From positions 88,468 to 152,467 of the forward strand of contig NW_020170483.1 of the NCBI RefSeq assembly GCF_000524195.1: a DNA stretch of 64,000 nucleotides. The letters run 5' to 3'. Within the stretch, counting starts at the first letter, position 1, and each line of letters begins with the position of its first letter. A model generated the notes under the pieces. It had not been told where the DNA came from. It ran no database searches and worked only from the letters and a program-made list of their open reading frames with translations. The position numbers and the translations under genes were made by a program. This DNA comes from Echinococcus granulosus (Eukaryota > Platyhelminthes > Cestoda > Cyclophyllidea > Taeniidae). Shown here piece by piece: positions 1-11,646 of this stretch.

Positions 1-222
1 TCCCTTCTGCTAATTTGCTCCTCCGTAGGGTAGGAGTCAGTAGGACGTCCTACGGCCCGAACGTTTGCAGGGATGACTGCCGTGCTGTGGTTTGGGTACA
101 AAATAGAACTGACCGGTATCGCCATCGTCACAAAAACGCTACTTTTACCTAATGGCTGCAAAAATTAAGAGCCCAGACTTGAACATCGTAAAAGCAAAAC
201 AAGAATCAGTCACAAATATTAT

Positions 223-489
223 TTACTGATTGCACTTATTGTGATCACAACAGGCTGTCGGGGACTTCTTGGACGGTCGCAGAGAGGGCACACGGACATT
301 GAGGCGATTGTCAACATGGTTAGGTGTCCAGGGTCCCAAACTGTCGTAGGCGTAGTAGTCCGTGGGATAGGGCCTTGCATCACTCCACTTACCGTCCGCC
401 ATACCCAACGCCACGGCGGCTTCGTAGGGCGTCAACAGAGGTTTCTCGAATTCCATTCCCCAGTCTATACTTAGTCGTGGACACGCCAC
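223..489 (-). CDS. DPH1: DPH1 exon 4 (C-terminal)
   Basis: Begins [11 protein letters not shown] with the third cluster cysteine, then [32 protein letters not shown] and a basic tail ending at TAA on 225-223. I see no textbook AATAAA just downstream. Confidence 0.93.
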   Translation of the reverse strand: MACPRLSIDWGMEFEKPLLTPYEAAVALGMADGKWSDARPYPTDYYAYDSLGPWTPNHVDNRLNVRVPSLRPSKKSPTACCDHNKCNQ

Positions 490-2080
490 CTAGAGAGTGA
501 GTGCATTCTCACCTAACACGTTCACTGCTAGGGTCTATGTTAATGGAATATCTTTTTATTGTTTTAACAAACACAAATTATCACTACTTTTTGGGCCATT
601 TCAAATGCTGCTCAATATACTAAAAGAATATCCCGTACAATTCGCGTTCATCGACTGAGCACCTCTATAGTTGGAGCTGTGAGCTACCTGCATTGATTCT
701 TTTCACAATAAAACTCGGTAGAATATTTTAGAAAGAAGTGGGTCAGTAATAAGAGATCAGAATAGAGCTTCCACAAGCTTAGTATCTCAGGCTATCGGAT
801 ACCTGATCCATGGTGACTTCACCTAAGGGCAAAATCACCACCAACAAGAACCATTTTACTCACCAATTAAAAATAACAACTTTGATATAACCGTACTTGT
901 ATCCAAGCGTCCACCTTATCGCCAAAGAGCTTTAGCTTATCTGGAAATATTTCGGAGAGCAGAACAACAAAAAAGTTTCGCCCAAGCTCTTCAATTCGTC
1001 TTTGGAGCAAATGAACCACTGGTGGAGAGCCTTGACGTCCAAGTGTACCTAAGATGATGCCAAAGCGCTGAGCCGACTGAGCAGTTTCAATCGAACGTCT
1101 GCGGTTGGTCCGCATCAACGCGTGGTCGTAGGACTCATGTGTCAGGACTTTGTTGTAAGGATCGTACAAGTAAGCAGGCAGGGTAGGATTCGCTAACATT
1201 GCTGACTCAAGATGGAATCGGCCGTCACCGATGAAGACCATGAAATCTACTCCTGATACCTTTGCAAAAGATAAGGAAGTGCTGAAGGCATTTGAACTAC
1301 CGCATATTTCCCATAAAACAGAAAACAGTGATTTAGAGTGTCAGATTTGTTAATGAACAAACTAAAAGAAGAAACTAGAGAAACTTCTACCTTCGGTGAC
1401 GTACACCCAAGCAATTCTCCCGGTGAAAGAGGAAGGCGCTGGGGAATGATAATTTTGAATCCACCTTCCTGAAGGGACTTTTTGATAGCGGGCAAGCTTG
1501 AGACAAACTGGATTGTTGAGAAAAGTGCGAAAGATGCATTGCTGGGGAAGATAGTTTTAATACTATCAATGAAGTGAGCCATATCGAATGCAATGTCAAC
1601 AAAAACATACCTACAAGGTAATTTGTGCAAAATAGAGTTATTGAAAACTTACAAGACAGACAAGCTTTGAATAGGAATGAGACAGCTATGTCCATAATGT
1701 ACAAGGAGATCAGCACCTAGAGCTTTGGCGGTGAAATCATCTATACAACACGCGCCGTAGGTTACATCCCCAAGGATGATTATGTCGACTTCGGACGAAG
1801 CATCATCGGCTTTCTCCTGCTCCGGGTCTTCATCGTTGAATTTGTAGGATGCGCTCCCAAATCTTTGAAAAATTTCACTCAGAGTGGTTGCGAAACGCAG
1901 TAGGCCTTCGGGCATTTGTAGTGCCACACATCTAGCCTTCAGACAGCGAATTCGCCAGATAGTTTTGTGAATCTCAAAATTGTAGTTTCTAGGCAAGTAA
2001 TTCTGAATGATTTCAGTGAGGATTTGATCATTGAGAAGTTTGTCTGGAATTCTGAAAGGATTAAATCGCTTCGGGGGCAT
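223..2080 (-). CDS. DPH1: DPH1, 2-(3-amino-3-carboxypropyl)histidine synthase subunit 1 (diphthamide synthesis), four exons
   Basis: Coding exons on the minus strand are 2080-1653, 1610-1391, 1259-897 and 489-223, with GT-AG introns and matching phases (2, 0, 0). The product is 425 residues, close to the roughly 440 of the human protein. With DPH2 it forms the cytosolic radical-SAM iron-sulfur enzyme that moves a 3-amino-3-carboxypropyl group from SAM to a histidine of elongation factor 2, the first step to diphthamide. Seen in the sequence: [13 protein letters not shown] (33-45), MPEGLL (56-61), [12 protein letters not shown] (104-115), VHYGHSCL (127-134), YVFVDI (144-149), GCTSPK (211-216), GDGRFHLES and CPRLSIDWG near 340. 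The three expected cluster cysteines are present at about 111, 212 and 340. An acidic insert (about 82-97) is not in the human protein as I remember it. The start is the first ATG of the open exon; a further upstream exon cannot be excluded. Confidence 0.95.
897..1259 (-). CDS. DPH1: DPH1 exon 3
   Basis: 121 codons, phase 0 at both ends. It holds [30 protein letters not shown] and [10 protein letters not shown], all recognisable DPH1 blocks, and ends VDAWIQ at a GTACGG donor. Confidence 0.93.
1391..1610 (-). CDS. DPH1: DPH1 exon 2
   Basis: Its acceptor follows CCTTGTAG, and the first base completes the split leucine codon, giving SVL then [13 protein letters not shown]. It ends [10 protein letters not shown] at a GTAGAA donor in phase 0 and carries the second cluster cysteine. 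Confidence 0.92.
1653..2080 (-). CDS. DPH1: DPH1 exon 1 (N-terminal)
   Basis: Starts at the ATG on 2080-2078 and ends at a GTAAGT donor, leaving two bases of a leucine codon. It holds MPEGLL, the GDVTYGACC cluster-cysteine motif and VHYGHSCL. Confidence 0.9.
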
Positions 2081-5000
2081 GACCAAAACATTAGGAGCGA
2101 ACAGGGGGATCGACCTTGAAAGTTAGTGAGGTAAATCAAAGATTTTTTTCATGTTCAAATCAAGATTTTGTCAAGTATTAAAAAAACATAACGGTGGTGT
2201 CATACACAGATATTGCAAATTTGTCGCTGTGGTTGGGTTACACACTTTTTGTTACAAAATACCAAACATGGGTTGTCCTAAGATAAATAATGCCCTTTTT
2301 TGCAATAATCCACAAATCTAACATTTTTTCAGCTAATATTTGCCTTGTGTGTAAGAGGTTTATTCATTGTTACAGCAAGATGATCCTGAAGTATCACATT
2401 AGACCTATTTTTTCAAATGCTTGAAAAAACGTATTTTAAAAAGCTATACTGGCGTGATTCAGCTTCAACACAATACGCACATATTAATCTACTTGTCTTG
2501 TTTTTGGTATGTAACACGATTTGATTTACCTGTCTCTGATCAGTATTTGAGCCAAAATACACATACTCGTTTCTAAAAACTCACCGTTTAATTAATTTCT
2601 GCATTTGTGGATCTTAGCTCGCCAACTCCTTCAATAAAAACGTCTTTAAAATTTAGCTGCATGATTGCATTCTAATTCCAATGCTTAGAAATGGTATCTT
2701 ATGTCCTTTTGAAATTGTAGAACAATTCAGCAGTCTTAAAACCTATTCGTTAGACTACTGTAGCGTCCTGAGACTTCCCTGAAGACAAAAGAAGACGTAA
2801 TACTGGGGCAGAATATATATATTCAGCACAAAGAAGGTGTCTGAGCTACCGGCATAGCCCAAATGCCAGTCCACCTGGCGTGGTACAGAGGTTACATCAA
2901 AAGTGGCTCTTCGGCAACACTGGGCGACAAACAACCATCGCATTGCACCATTTATTTATTAAAAAGAAAAGAACTGGAACATTTGCAATACCTTTATCTG
3001 TGACAATGTGCTTATTGTCACGATTGCCTTTTAGGGCCTTAAGAGTTCATAATAAAATGACAAAGTATATCACTGCACACGGAAGAGATGAGGCTGCTGG
3101 CACAGTCCGCATCTCATGCCGCCAAGCAGAGGTACAATCTTCTGTTGCACAAATGTGGAGTTATACAAACTACAAAAGCATTACATGGCCCTTGCCTTCT
3201 TTTGCACCTCATTAATGACGCTCACCATAGCCACTCTCGCGTCGGCCATCAAAGGGTAGTCGATGCTTCGAAAAGAAAACGTCTACGAACCAGTCGCTCC
3301 AGTAATTGGATTTCCATGCAGCTGAAAAAATATCTGATCCTGACGTCAATTATGCATCTTGGCCATTCCACTGGATCCAAAGTTTGATTCTGTTTAGGTG
3401 CTCTATTGGGGAAGGTAGAATGGCCTATCTCGTACTGCTGGAAACTGGGTGTTGGTCTACAAAGAGGCCATCTCATGCCACCATTGCTAGTTGCAAGAAC
3501 ACTAGCCTAAAAGTAAAGCCATTTAGTAGGGGGAAAGGCTTAAAATAGTTTAATTGGGTAACATTTGGCGTCTATTCTACCTTCCCACATTGTTCTTACT
3601 TCAATACTGCCCAGCCACAAAACTATTAGGGTTCTCTTTAGCTGTCAGAGAGGTGGATTACGTATCGCGTGTTTGTTTAAATGACATCTTCATACAAAAA
3701 CCGTAGACAGCTCCAAAACGAACTTTTCCAGACGGTTCATGGTTAGTGTTGCTTAACTTTTTAATAGCATTCCCACAGAACACAGGACTAAGGTAGTCGG
3801 CAACTTTGAACGTCGTTTTCAACCTTCCTATTAGGACGTTACATGGACTCTTCCACCAGATTCTCTTCGTGTGTCACATTAGGGTCTAACATTCCGCAAT
3901 AAAAATCACAGTGTTTGTCTTTTCCAATCAGGTTCGCTTGCCGAAGGTGCTAATCTAGCTCCCCGAGTCTTTTCTGAAGTCACAGTAGCATGACAGAAAA
4001 CGTATCACTGACGTACAGAAAGGCTGATAGGCATGCCCGGAGTTTGCCTTCTCCACGGAGATTGATGGCGCCTTCTCAGTCACGAGGTCGGTTCACTCTG
4101 TCTACTTGCTACCCCAAAGTTAATTCAAACAAACGCGTATCACAGAATTTTGTAGGATGGTGGATCCTATGAAGATTTAGTTAGTGAATTACTCATTTTC
4201 TAATTAATTTATTTGATTAAAAAATACCCAAGTAATTTCCATGAAGCAACGGAAAGTATTTTTTATGGAAAAGTATATCGGCATGTTTATCAATCCATTA
4301 ATCATCGTCAGCTCTTCCTCCAGCTCCAAACAGTAGTATATTTTGGGGGCGCTAAAAAGATTTACTATATTGGAGTCGTTGTAATGCAGAGGTGAGGCGC
4401 TTTTTTCATGACAGGCAAATTTTTTGATAACCAAATATGTGCAAATAGAGGGGGACACCCACCCACTCACTGTCCAAGCATAAACAACATGATCACAGCA
4501 TAACACACGAGGTGGTCGTATAACGCGCAGACTCTATACGGGTGGTTAATTGCCGCCGCCATAGGAGCATTAAAAGATAAACCGGTCGTAAAGCTAATCT
4601 TTCCCTGACTCACTGTGCTCACAGCACACCCACACTCAGTCAAAGTTGGTGTGGAATTACTTATCCTTATAGCCCCTCAATGAATCGCAAATTGTCTCGG
4701 CAATGAAGTTTTGTTAGGTACAAGAACACATCATCTCCTTCTATGCAAGGTCATTTTCTCAAGCACCGGAGTTTTGACTATTCTAAGACCCATAACTAGA
4801 TTTGAGGGATTGTACGCTATTTTCCTTTCTCCTTGAAAGAATATTAGGGGTAGGTACCAAATTTTAAGCAATGCGTGATGATATTTCAAATCCATGATCG
4901 TTCTGGTTGGTTCAGTGCGTGAATGTCCCCCTAGACTTTGCAGAAGAACCTCAGATCTACAGGATATGAGACGCTGATTTTAAAGTTTGAATAAACCTTC

Positions 5001-6747
5001 CTAAGCCTTTTATCTAATTAAAAGAGGAAAAAAATAAGAAGGAATTATCATGGGAAGATAATTTTAGTCGCTACAGCCGGTTTTGCCATGGGGGCTATAA
5101 TGGTGTATCCAGAACAAAGTATTTGTTATGATGCAAAGACAAAAGCCACTTAAAAAGGGAACACCCGATTTATTACTATTATTATTATTATTATTCGTGT
5201 TTCAAAGAAATTATTATTTAAGTGGACAAAAACTAAACTACCTACTTATTTTTAGAGTTGGCTTTCAGTAGTGTGGTACTACTCATTAATTAAATCATGC
5301 TCTACGTTTTGCTATTCTTAAAGAAGATGAGGTATATATTGGCATACAAAAGTAAATAGATTTAAAAAGTTATATCTGAGAGGTTTGTTTAAACGGAGCA
5401 AAGAAGATGAAGTCCGCGTGAGCTATTTCTGGTAAATGGGGGGAAATCATAATGTATGCCTTAGTAGTATGGGGGTATGGGTTTCCCAAATGTAAGGTGA
5501 GTTTTATCCCCCCACTTATAGGTATCATTGGCAGAGTGCCCCGTTGTTTCTTACGAATCTATTATTTCTTTTATGTAAAGGTCACGTCTACTTCCTTCGC
5601 TTAAACAAAAATTTGTATTATTTCGAGGGTTAGCATTTCTTGAAAGAATTGAGAAGCCAAAAGATTCTGTCGTTGACCTTACCTGCAGGTGAAATTGAGA
5701 AGAGCATGCACATTAGCAGACTGAGAAAAACTGGCTTCATCTTAAGGATGCTAAAACTTGAAGAAACATTGCACGTCAAGGAAATCCACTCGAAAACTTG
5801 TTCTGAAGTCTTTCTTCTAGTTTATTTGACGGATCTTTTTAGGCTGGGAAATCTTACTTTCCAGGAAGGATAATTAAAGGAAAATTGGCGTTTTCTGCCT
5901 CAAAATGATTCCATTTCGTAGAAAATAGTCGTTTTCCCTAAAAGCGCTTGACGTTGTTCAGATTGGCTGAGATTACTCATAGGAAATTTGATTGAAATAA
6001 ATAGCTTTTTCTGGGTAGAGTGAGAACGTGATATGAGAAATATGAATTATGAAGCGATGAAGGTCCTCATGCTTGTTTGTTTGTTTACGGACCGCTGAGC
6101 AACTTTGAGTGACCCAGAGAGCAGTGGCAACATATTTCATCGCTTCACCATCCCCACTTAAGTATGGTGACCGGGTAGTTTGCCTAAAGTGAACTTAATT
6201 ACTTCACTCTTTGCCCCTCTCTCTGTGTGTGTGCCTTCCTGTCTACGTCTGGCCTCTTCTTCACATTCCTTCGAAGTCACGTTCACACACCTCATCGCGG
6301 GATTAAATGGAATGCATTATTTACATTTCAGATATCAAAGAAAATAAAGAACATTCCTCATCATGCTTATCCAGCTTAAAGTAGGACGCGTGGCTTTCAC
6401 TAAGATTGCTCAAAATGCCAACTTACCCGTCGCATCCTCAGAATGACGCGTCAACATCTCCTAAGTTTCATCGAGCCTTTTTCCCCCATAAAGTTGTAGA
6501 TTCCAATCGGTAATTGAGAGTCCTTATACATTTTTGGATATGGAAAAACACTACACATTGTTTGGTATCAAGTTCACAAAGGATTTGGTAGACTTATAGA
6601 GACATCTTTAGCCGGCCACCAGAATAACTTCTCAGCGCGGATGACAAGCATCTTGGATTTCAGTGGCACGCATCTGTTGTTTTCCGTCGGTAAATTGCAC
6701 TGCGAATACATGTTTTTAAGAAGTTCGGTAAGGTACTCACCACTTAC
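2081..6747. other. Non-coding stretch upstream of DPH1
   Basis: AT-rich sequence with only short overlapping openings on both strands and no recognisable protein. It holds an (ATT)6 microsatellite at 5178-5195 and a GTTT-type run near 6073. The DPH1 promoter should lie just above 2080; I see no clear core element there. Confidence 0.6.
5178..5195. repeat. (ATT)6 microsatellite
   Basis: Uninterrupted ATT units, directly visible. Confidence 0.9.
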
Positions 6748-6912
6748 TGACGTTTTATAAGCAAAAGGAGCAACTGAGGAGGCCTTCTCAAAAATAACCT
6801 TTAATACGGTTTGCAATTCTCTCCTTTCTGGAAAAGACACAAACAATCTTAGTGTGACCTCACTTTTGTTTTCCAATTGTGTATTCCGTTTCGCATTTGA
6901 TGGAGTGATGGC
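6748..6912 (-). CDS. Candidate internal exon, unknown protein
   Basis: A minus-strand stretch of 55 open codons, exactly divisible by three. It lies between an acceptor (GGTTAG, the AG being part of an in-frame TAG just before the opening) and a strong GTAAGT donor. The peptide includes KSEVTLRLFVSFPERRELQ and VIFEKASSVAPFAY, a mixed composition unlike low-complexity noise. I do not recognise it and could not link it to other exons. It may be chance. Confidence 0.27.
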
Positions 6913-9900
6913 CTAACCTTAATGCCAGGAAGGAGTAGTGACTACTCAAACGAAAAGTGTCGTAGGACTAAGAGGGACAAAAAAGTACCAAAATACAGGT
7001 GTTTAAATATCGTTTTCACTTAGGTGGGACTTGTTAGTTTGGCCTTCACCGAATTTTTTTGTCTCCTGTCGAAGTGTGCATTATGGAAGTCTTCCATAAC
7101 TCACATTAAATCGTACTTAAAGCTGTTCTTGACACGTTTGCAGTTAGCCAGTTATGTCATTACGGTATGTTAATTTCAATTTAATTCAAGGGAGAAGGCA
7201 TTTCCACAATGTGATGCGTCCATCCCTTGGTGATTTTTATTAAACAAATCACATTTTATTAGTACATACTGCATCACCTTATGGAAAGCTTCTGCGACTT
7301 CTTTGCAGCTCCAATTCCGATCAGATTCATCTGCTGTTGAGGAACGCAGTAGAGTGTCATGCAGCTGGACTAACGCATATCTACCTATCCATGCTTTCTA
7401 TTCTATTTATCGTCAAGATCTGCATGGAATTTACACTGACACAGTCGCAGGGTGTGTCGAAAACCGCCAGACCTCCTCGGTAGTCAGAGTGGTCTTATCT
7501 GAAGCTATAAATACTAAAGATTATTTAATTTCATCGCCAGCTCCATTATTTTTACAACTCTAATCTAATGGGGCGCGTGATACATTTGCCGTATTGTCCG
7601 ACTCTCATCTCTGGTGAATAATTCAAGCACCACCAATAACTGTGCATCAAAACATGTTTTGTGGCAACACACATACCCACACACAGATATACCATTCTTG
7701 CCTGAGCGTAGGCAGTTTTTTCTTTTATGTCGTCCGTCTAAAGTACACAACTTGGTACACTTGTTTACCATCGTTTTATGAGTTCATGAACAGGTGCTGG
7801 ACAACACTTAGATATTTCTACCAAAAAATAAACCACAACTAGTTCCTGCTATTCTTATTCAACAGTATAAACAATCATTGGATTGTTGTCTTATATAAAT
7901 AAGCACCTTTTTAAGTATTTTTCGAGAAGCCTCTTAACCGTCGGCAGGCAGAGACGTCGATACACTAAATTCGCATTTCAACCAGTGGTGAGAATTGTAG
8001 AGCACAAAAAGCAATCTTTGATTTTTGCTACGATTGTCTCACTTTTCGAGTCAGACTTGCCAGCACAATATGCAATCAAAATCCCAACATCTTTATGTTT
8101 TTTATTCATAAGAAACGTCATTTAAGTTATGCAAGTTGGCATTAGGAAAGAATCCGCGATCAATGTATTTTGATAAAATTGAAGCAAATTTGACCACGAA
8201 ACAGACTAAACTGCAAAACATTAGGGAAAGTAAAATATTTTATTTTTCGTCTAATTCCTCACAAAATATCGCTCTCCTTTCGCTAGTCTTAAAATGTCGT
8301 TAAGACAAATATTTTTAACTCCTACATCTAAATTTTCTATATCGATCAAGAAAAAAGACATACTCAAGTCAATATGCTTGTTTATGTTTAGCACAACCAA
8401 AAACTTTTGCATTTGTTTTAACTGTTCGTTAACCTAACCACCAAGATTGACTATCTGTTTCGCTGTATGATTTTTTTACGTGGTGGCTTGAGTTTTCCCA
8501 TAATTATTATGAATGTGAACAAATGAAGTGACGTTAATAATGAAAAGTTGAAAGTCGGTATTTTTAAGAAGTGTTTAAGAAACCTGAAAAGCACAAATTT
8601 AATGAGGGAGTTTTCACAGGACAGTGGTAGCTGTGCTTTTGCGCTGTTAATAAAATATTGGGGTCGATTTCACTTAAAATATGAGTGAGAATTTGATGGA
8701 AGCACTTGTGGTGTTCTGATTCTTCTCTGAAATCGTGGTTAAGTATACCGGTATGGAAAAGTGCTTTGCCATTGGTGTGCAGCGGGCGTGGGACGCTAGC
8801 GGCACGACTGGAAGGCGATGCCACAAGATGGAAATATAAAGATCTCGCGGTCGGGTGTTCTATTTAATAAATGTCAAATTACAACATAACTTTCTTCTTC
8901 TGATCATGGTTTCCGCCATCCTCCGTTGCTGTTGCACCGCTTTAACCCTACTTGAGTATCCTTGTTTGAGATGTAACTCTCCACGGAACCGTATCTAAGG
9001 TGATGTGATGTCATTGCACCTTAGGGAGAATAGTACCCATTACTGGTTGTTCGTTCTGCAAGCTGTGTTGCTTTGAGTGAGGTTTCATCAGGGAAATATT
9101 GTCAAAGGCTGGATAGTGTTCCACGACTAGCGTATTCTGCATTGCAGTCTCAGTTTACCTCTACCCAACGTCATCTTGTAGCTAGTCGGGTCCTAAAAAT
9201 GCATGTAGTTGTTCCTGTGCATTAACCGATTAGCACGGTGCTTTCAATCCATTTCCTGTCACAGCATAGAATGTCCGTCAAATCAAACCGGATGAATGTG
9301 ATTTGAGTTTGTCCGTTTTATGAACTGCGGTAGCATGGCAACTAGATCGCAGAAGTATTTCATAATACCGATTGCATACAATTTAAAGAAGACGTGGTAT
9401 GCGGTAATAGAACGTGGGTTTCAGACTTAAAAATGCGTCTTGCTTGTTGCATCCCACTTTCGAAGGCCTTCTCTTGTTCTAATGGCGAATTGAGTGCCGC
9501 TACCGAAGGTTTGACTTTAAGGTGGGCAATTCGGCTTCAATTTCCATTGTATTCTGGCATTCCTCCAAGGGTTGGCATGTTAGCCTGTTCAGTTTGATTG
9601 CAGAGCCTTGGACACGGACCAGGCAATCGGACAAGTGGTAAATTCGTTAATTTCTTACTTTCCTTGTCCTTATTTTCCATAAAAACAAGTCATCGAAGGG
9701 ACACATGGATCTTCGGTCGGAGTCTACTGAACGTTATGCTGCAATTTTTACTGCAGAATACTATAACGGTTTATTTTGTCATAAACCGCCCCAATTCATG
9801 GTGCATTACAGAAGTAGCCAAATACTATATTTCAGGCGGCAGGATGTAGGCTCCCTCGCCGCCTTCAATCAAATTTACCAACATCTTGGCACAAGTTAGA

Positions 9901-10329
9901 TGCGTATGGCCACATCTAGCAGTACACAAATATGCGCCGGAGGCACCATTCATTGTGCCTCTTTTGGATCACTTTCAGCTACATTCTACTTATCCACAAA
10001 AACGCCAAGTCTAGCAGTTGCGTCAATTTCCATGGCATGGCACTCAAATTGTTCAAATAGATCCTACTCGTCGAGGGCGGAGGTCAGGCGGGAAGGGGGG
10101 CAGTGCAGTGATCACTCAATTTTACGGCAAGAAAGGTGTCGGTTGTCATGTCGGATTGAACTGTGTTCAGCCTCTCAATGCGTATGTAAGGTTTAGAGAC
10201 AATGCTTAAATTAGAGTTGAATTTGGCATCATTTTAAGAGTTCATTTATATGTATGTGTATGTCGCAAGTGTATGTGCAAGGCGCATGACTTTTTTTCGC
10301 TAATTTGTACGCATCCAAAATGACCGCCT
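6913..10329. other. Non-coding stretch before ILP-a
   Basis: Several adjacent plus-strand openings (7303-7563; 9394-10209 in pieces) lack recognisable motifs, ATG context or paired splice sites. A CA-rich run sits near 7668-7690. I see no supported gene. Confidence 0.5.
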
Positions 10330-10392
10330 GCACGCGCTTAAACAGCGAGCCAGTCCTGATTGGCTGAAGGCCAGTGTCATGATGATATATAT
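10330..10392 (+). promoter_or_regulatory. ILP-a promoter: shared motif, inverted CCAAT box and TATA box
   Basis: GCACGCGCTTA at 10330-10340, then CAGTCCTGATTGGCTG at 10351-10366 (ATTGG is a reversed CCAAT box), then ATATATAT at 10385-10392. The first two blocks recur in the same order upstream of the second insulin-like gene. The start of transcription is inferred at about 10415, giving a leader of about 85 nt before the ATG at 10499. Confidence 0.7.
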
Positions 10393-10498
10393 CCACGAAG
10401 GGCTGATCTTTCGCAGACGAGTGATAAACAACCTTTCATACACAGGGAGGGTAAAAAGATTAAGAATTAGACAAACGTCAACGCCAACAAGTACAGCA

Positions 10499-10808
10499 AT
10501 GTCTTCCCCAAGTCATTACATTCCCGTTTTTCTACTATTAAACATATTTTTTCTCATTTCTGGCGGTTGTGCGGTATCACCTTTTCATGACTGGGAGGAG
10601 GAAGGCGACGCTCCATCAGAGGACAGTCTAAGCATGATGAAACGAGCGAATACTGAATACGCAACAACAGAAGTAGATCGTCCGCGTATTCTTTGTGGCC
10701 AGTCGCTGATTCACACCCTAAAGGAGCAGTGTGGACAACGCGGAACATTCTCACCCTACCATAAACGCGCAGTTCGTGAGCTCATCAGAGTGGCTAGAGG
10801 ACTTCCCG
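10499..10808 (+). CDS. ILP-a exon 1 (signal peptide, pro-segment, B chain)
   Basis: ATG in a CAGCAATG context; ends CCCG before GTAAGT, leaving one base of a codon. It codes for the B chain RPRILCGQSLIHTLKEQCGQ followed by the SPYHKR cleavage site. Confidence 0.92.
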
Positions 10809-11012
10809 GTAAGTTTCCTTTGCCTCCTCCTTCTCATTATCCCAAATTTTTTAGACATATCAGATTTTGTTGATAGTCAAATCCACTTGCACAAACGATA
10901 CGACGATATCTGTGAAGTGTACTTGCGATACGAACCCGATAGTCCACTTTCTCAATGCTGTTGCTTGGGCTGTACAAGAGCCTACTTGGAAAACTTTTGC
11001 GCTGAGGCATAA
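10499..11012 (+). CDS. Insulin-like peptide precursor (ILP-a), two exons
   Basis: Coding exons 10499-10808 and 10855-11012 join in phase 1 to give 155 residues. Order: signal peptide (1 to about 26, hydrophobic core VFLLLNIFFLI); an acidic pro-segment ending MMKR (46-49); B chain with LCG at 65-67 and CG at 78-79, i.e. CG-x10-CG as in insulin; KR at 89-90; a short 26-residue C peptide; KR at 117-118; A chain with C123 and then CC-x3-C-x8-C at C138, C139, C143, C152. C123 and C140 are extra to the insulin pattern, giving eight cysteines and perhaps four disulfides. Expected to be a secreted hormone acting on an insulin-type receptor kinase. An in-frame ATG at 10379 lies just upstream of the TATA-like run, so the ATG at 10499 is preferred. 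Known from the family: two such peptides have been reported in Echinococcus. The receptor and role are inferred. Confidence 0.93.
10855..11012 (+). CDS. ILP-a exon 2 (C peptide end, A chain)
   Basis: The 46-nt intron (10809-10854) has a pyrimidine-rich tail ending TTTTTTAG. A second in-frame acceptor, CAG at 10861-10863, would remove three residues. The exon codes for LHKR, then the A chain ending CTRAYLENFCAEA and TAA. Confidence 0.9.
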
Positions 11013-11546
11013 AAAGCAAAGCAGGCAAGTGGAGACATTCCGAATCTCCAATTCTTCTGCTCCCTCCCTACCTCACCCCACTTTTGTCAGATCTTCCATC
11101 CGCGTCGTCGGAAGATCTGGGTCCTACATACCGCGTGTAAGTTCTCTTCTTCCACTCACTCACTCACTCAGTCCGTCGCAAGGCATTCTTTCACCTTAAT
11201 GACCTGCCCGTCTCGATCCCCCTCGGACTTTGTTTTCGTTCCCCACCCCCACACTTTTTCATGCAAAAAGGCTCCTGTTTATAAAGAAGTCAGTGGATCT
11301 TGAGTCGTTCCACCCTTGGGAATATTCCATTTGGGCTACTAGTGTAATGTTAATAGTGGGTTTGGTATTCCCCTGATCTTTGACTCCTCATGTATCCTTA
11401 AAAATGACAACAGCCATGCACTGACGCACCTAACCCAAAGGAGCACAGCTACTTCTTTGACGAAAGGGGCAAAAGGAAAACGGAACAACAGGCCTTAAAA
11501 GGGTCGAAAAGGTGATAAAGAAGATGGCAGGAAAACATGGGATTAT

Positions 11547-11646
11547 NNNNNNNNNNNNNNNNNNNNNNNNNNNNNNNNNNNNNNNNNNNNNNNNNNNNNN
11601 NNNNNNNNNNNNNNNNNNNNNNNNNNNNNNNNNNNNNNNNNNNNNN
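11547..11646. other. Assembly gap, 100 N
   Basis: A run of exactly 100 N, a standard placeholder of unknown true size, in apparently non-coding DNA. Confidence 0.99.

Noticed and set aside
10379..10498. Upstream in-frame ATG for ILP-a (40 extra residues)
   Set aside because: It lies just before the TATA-like run and would bury the signal peptide.
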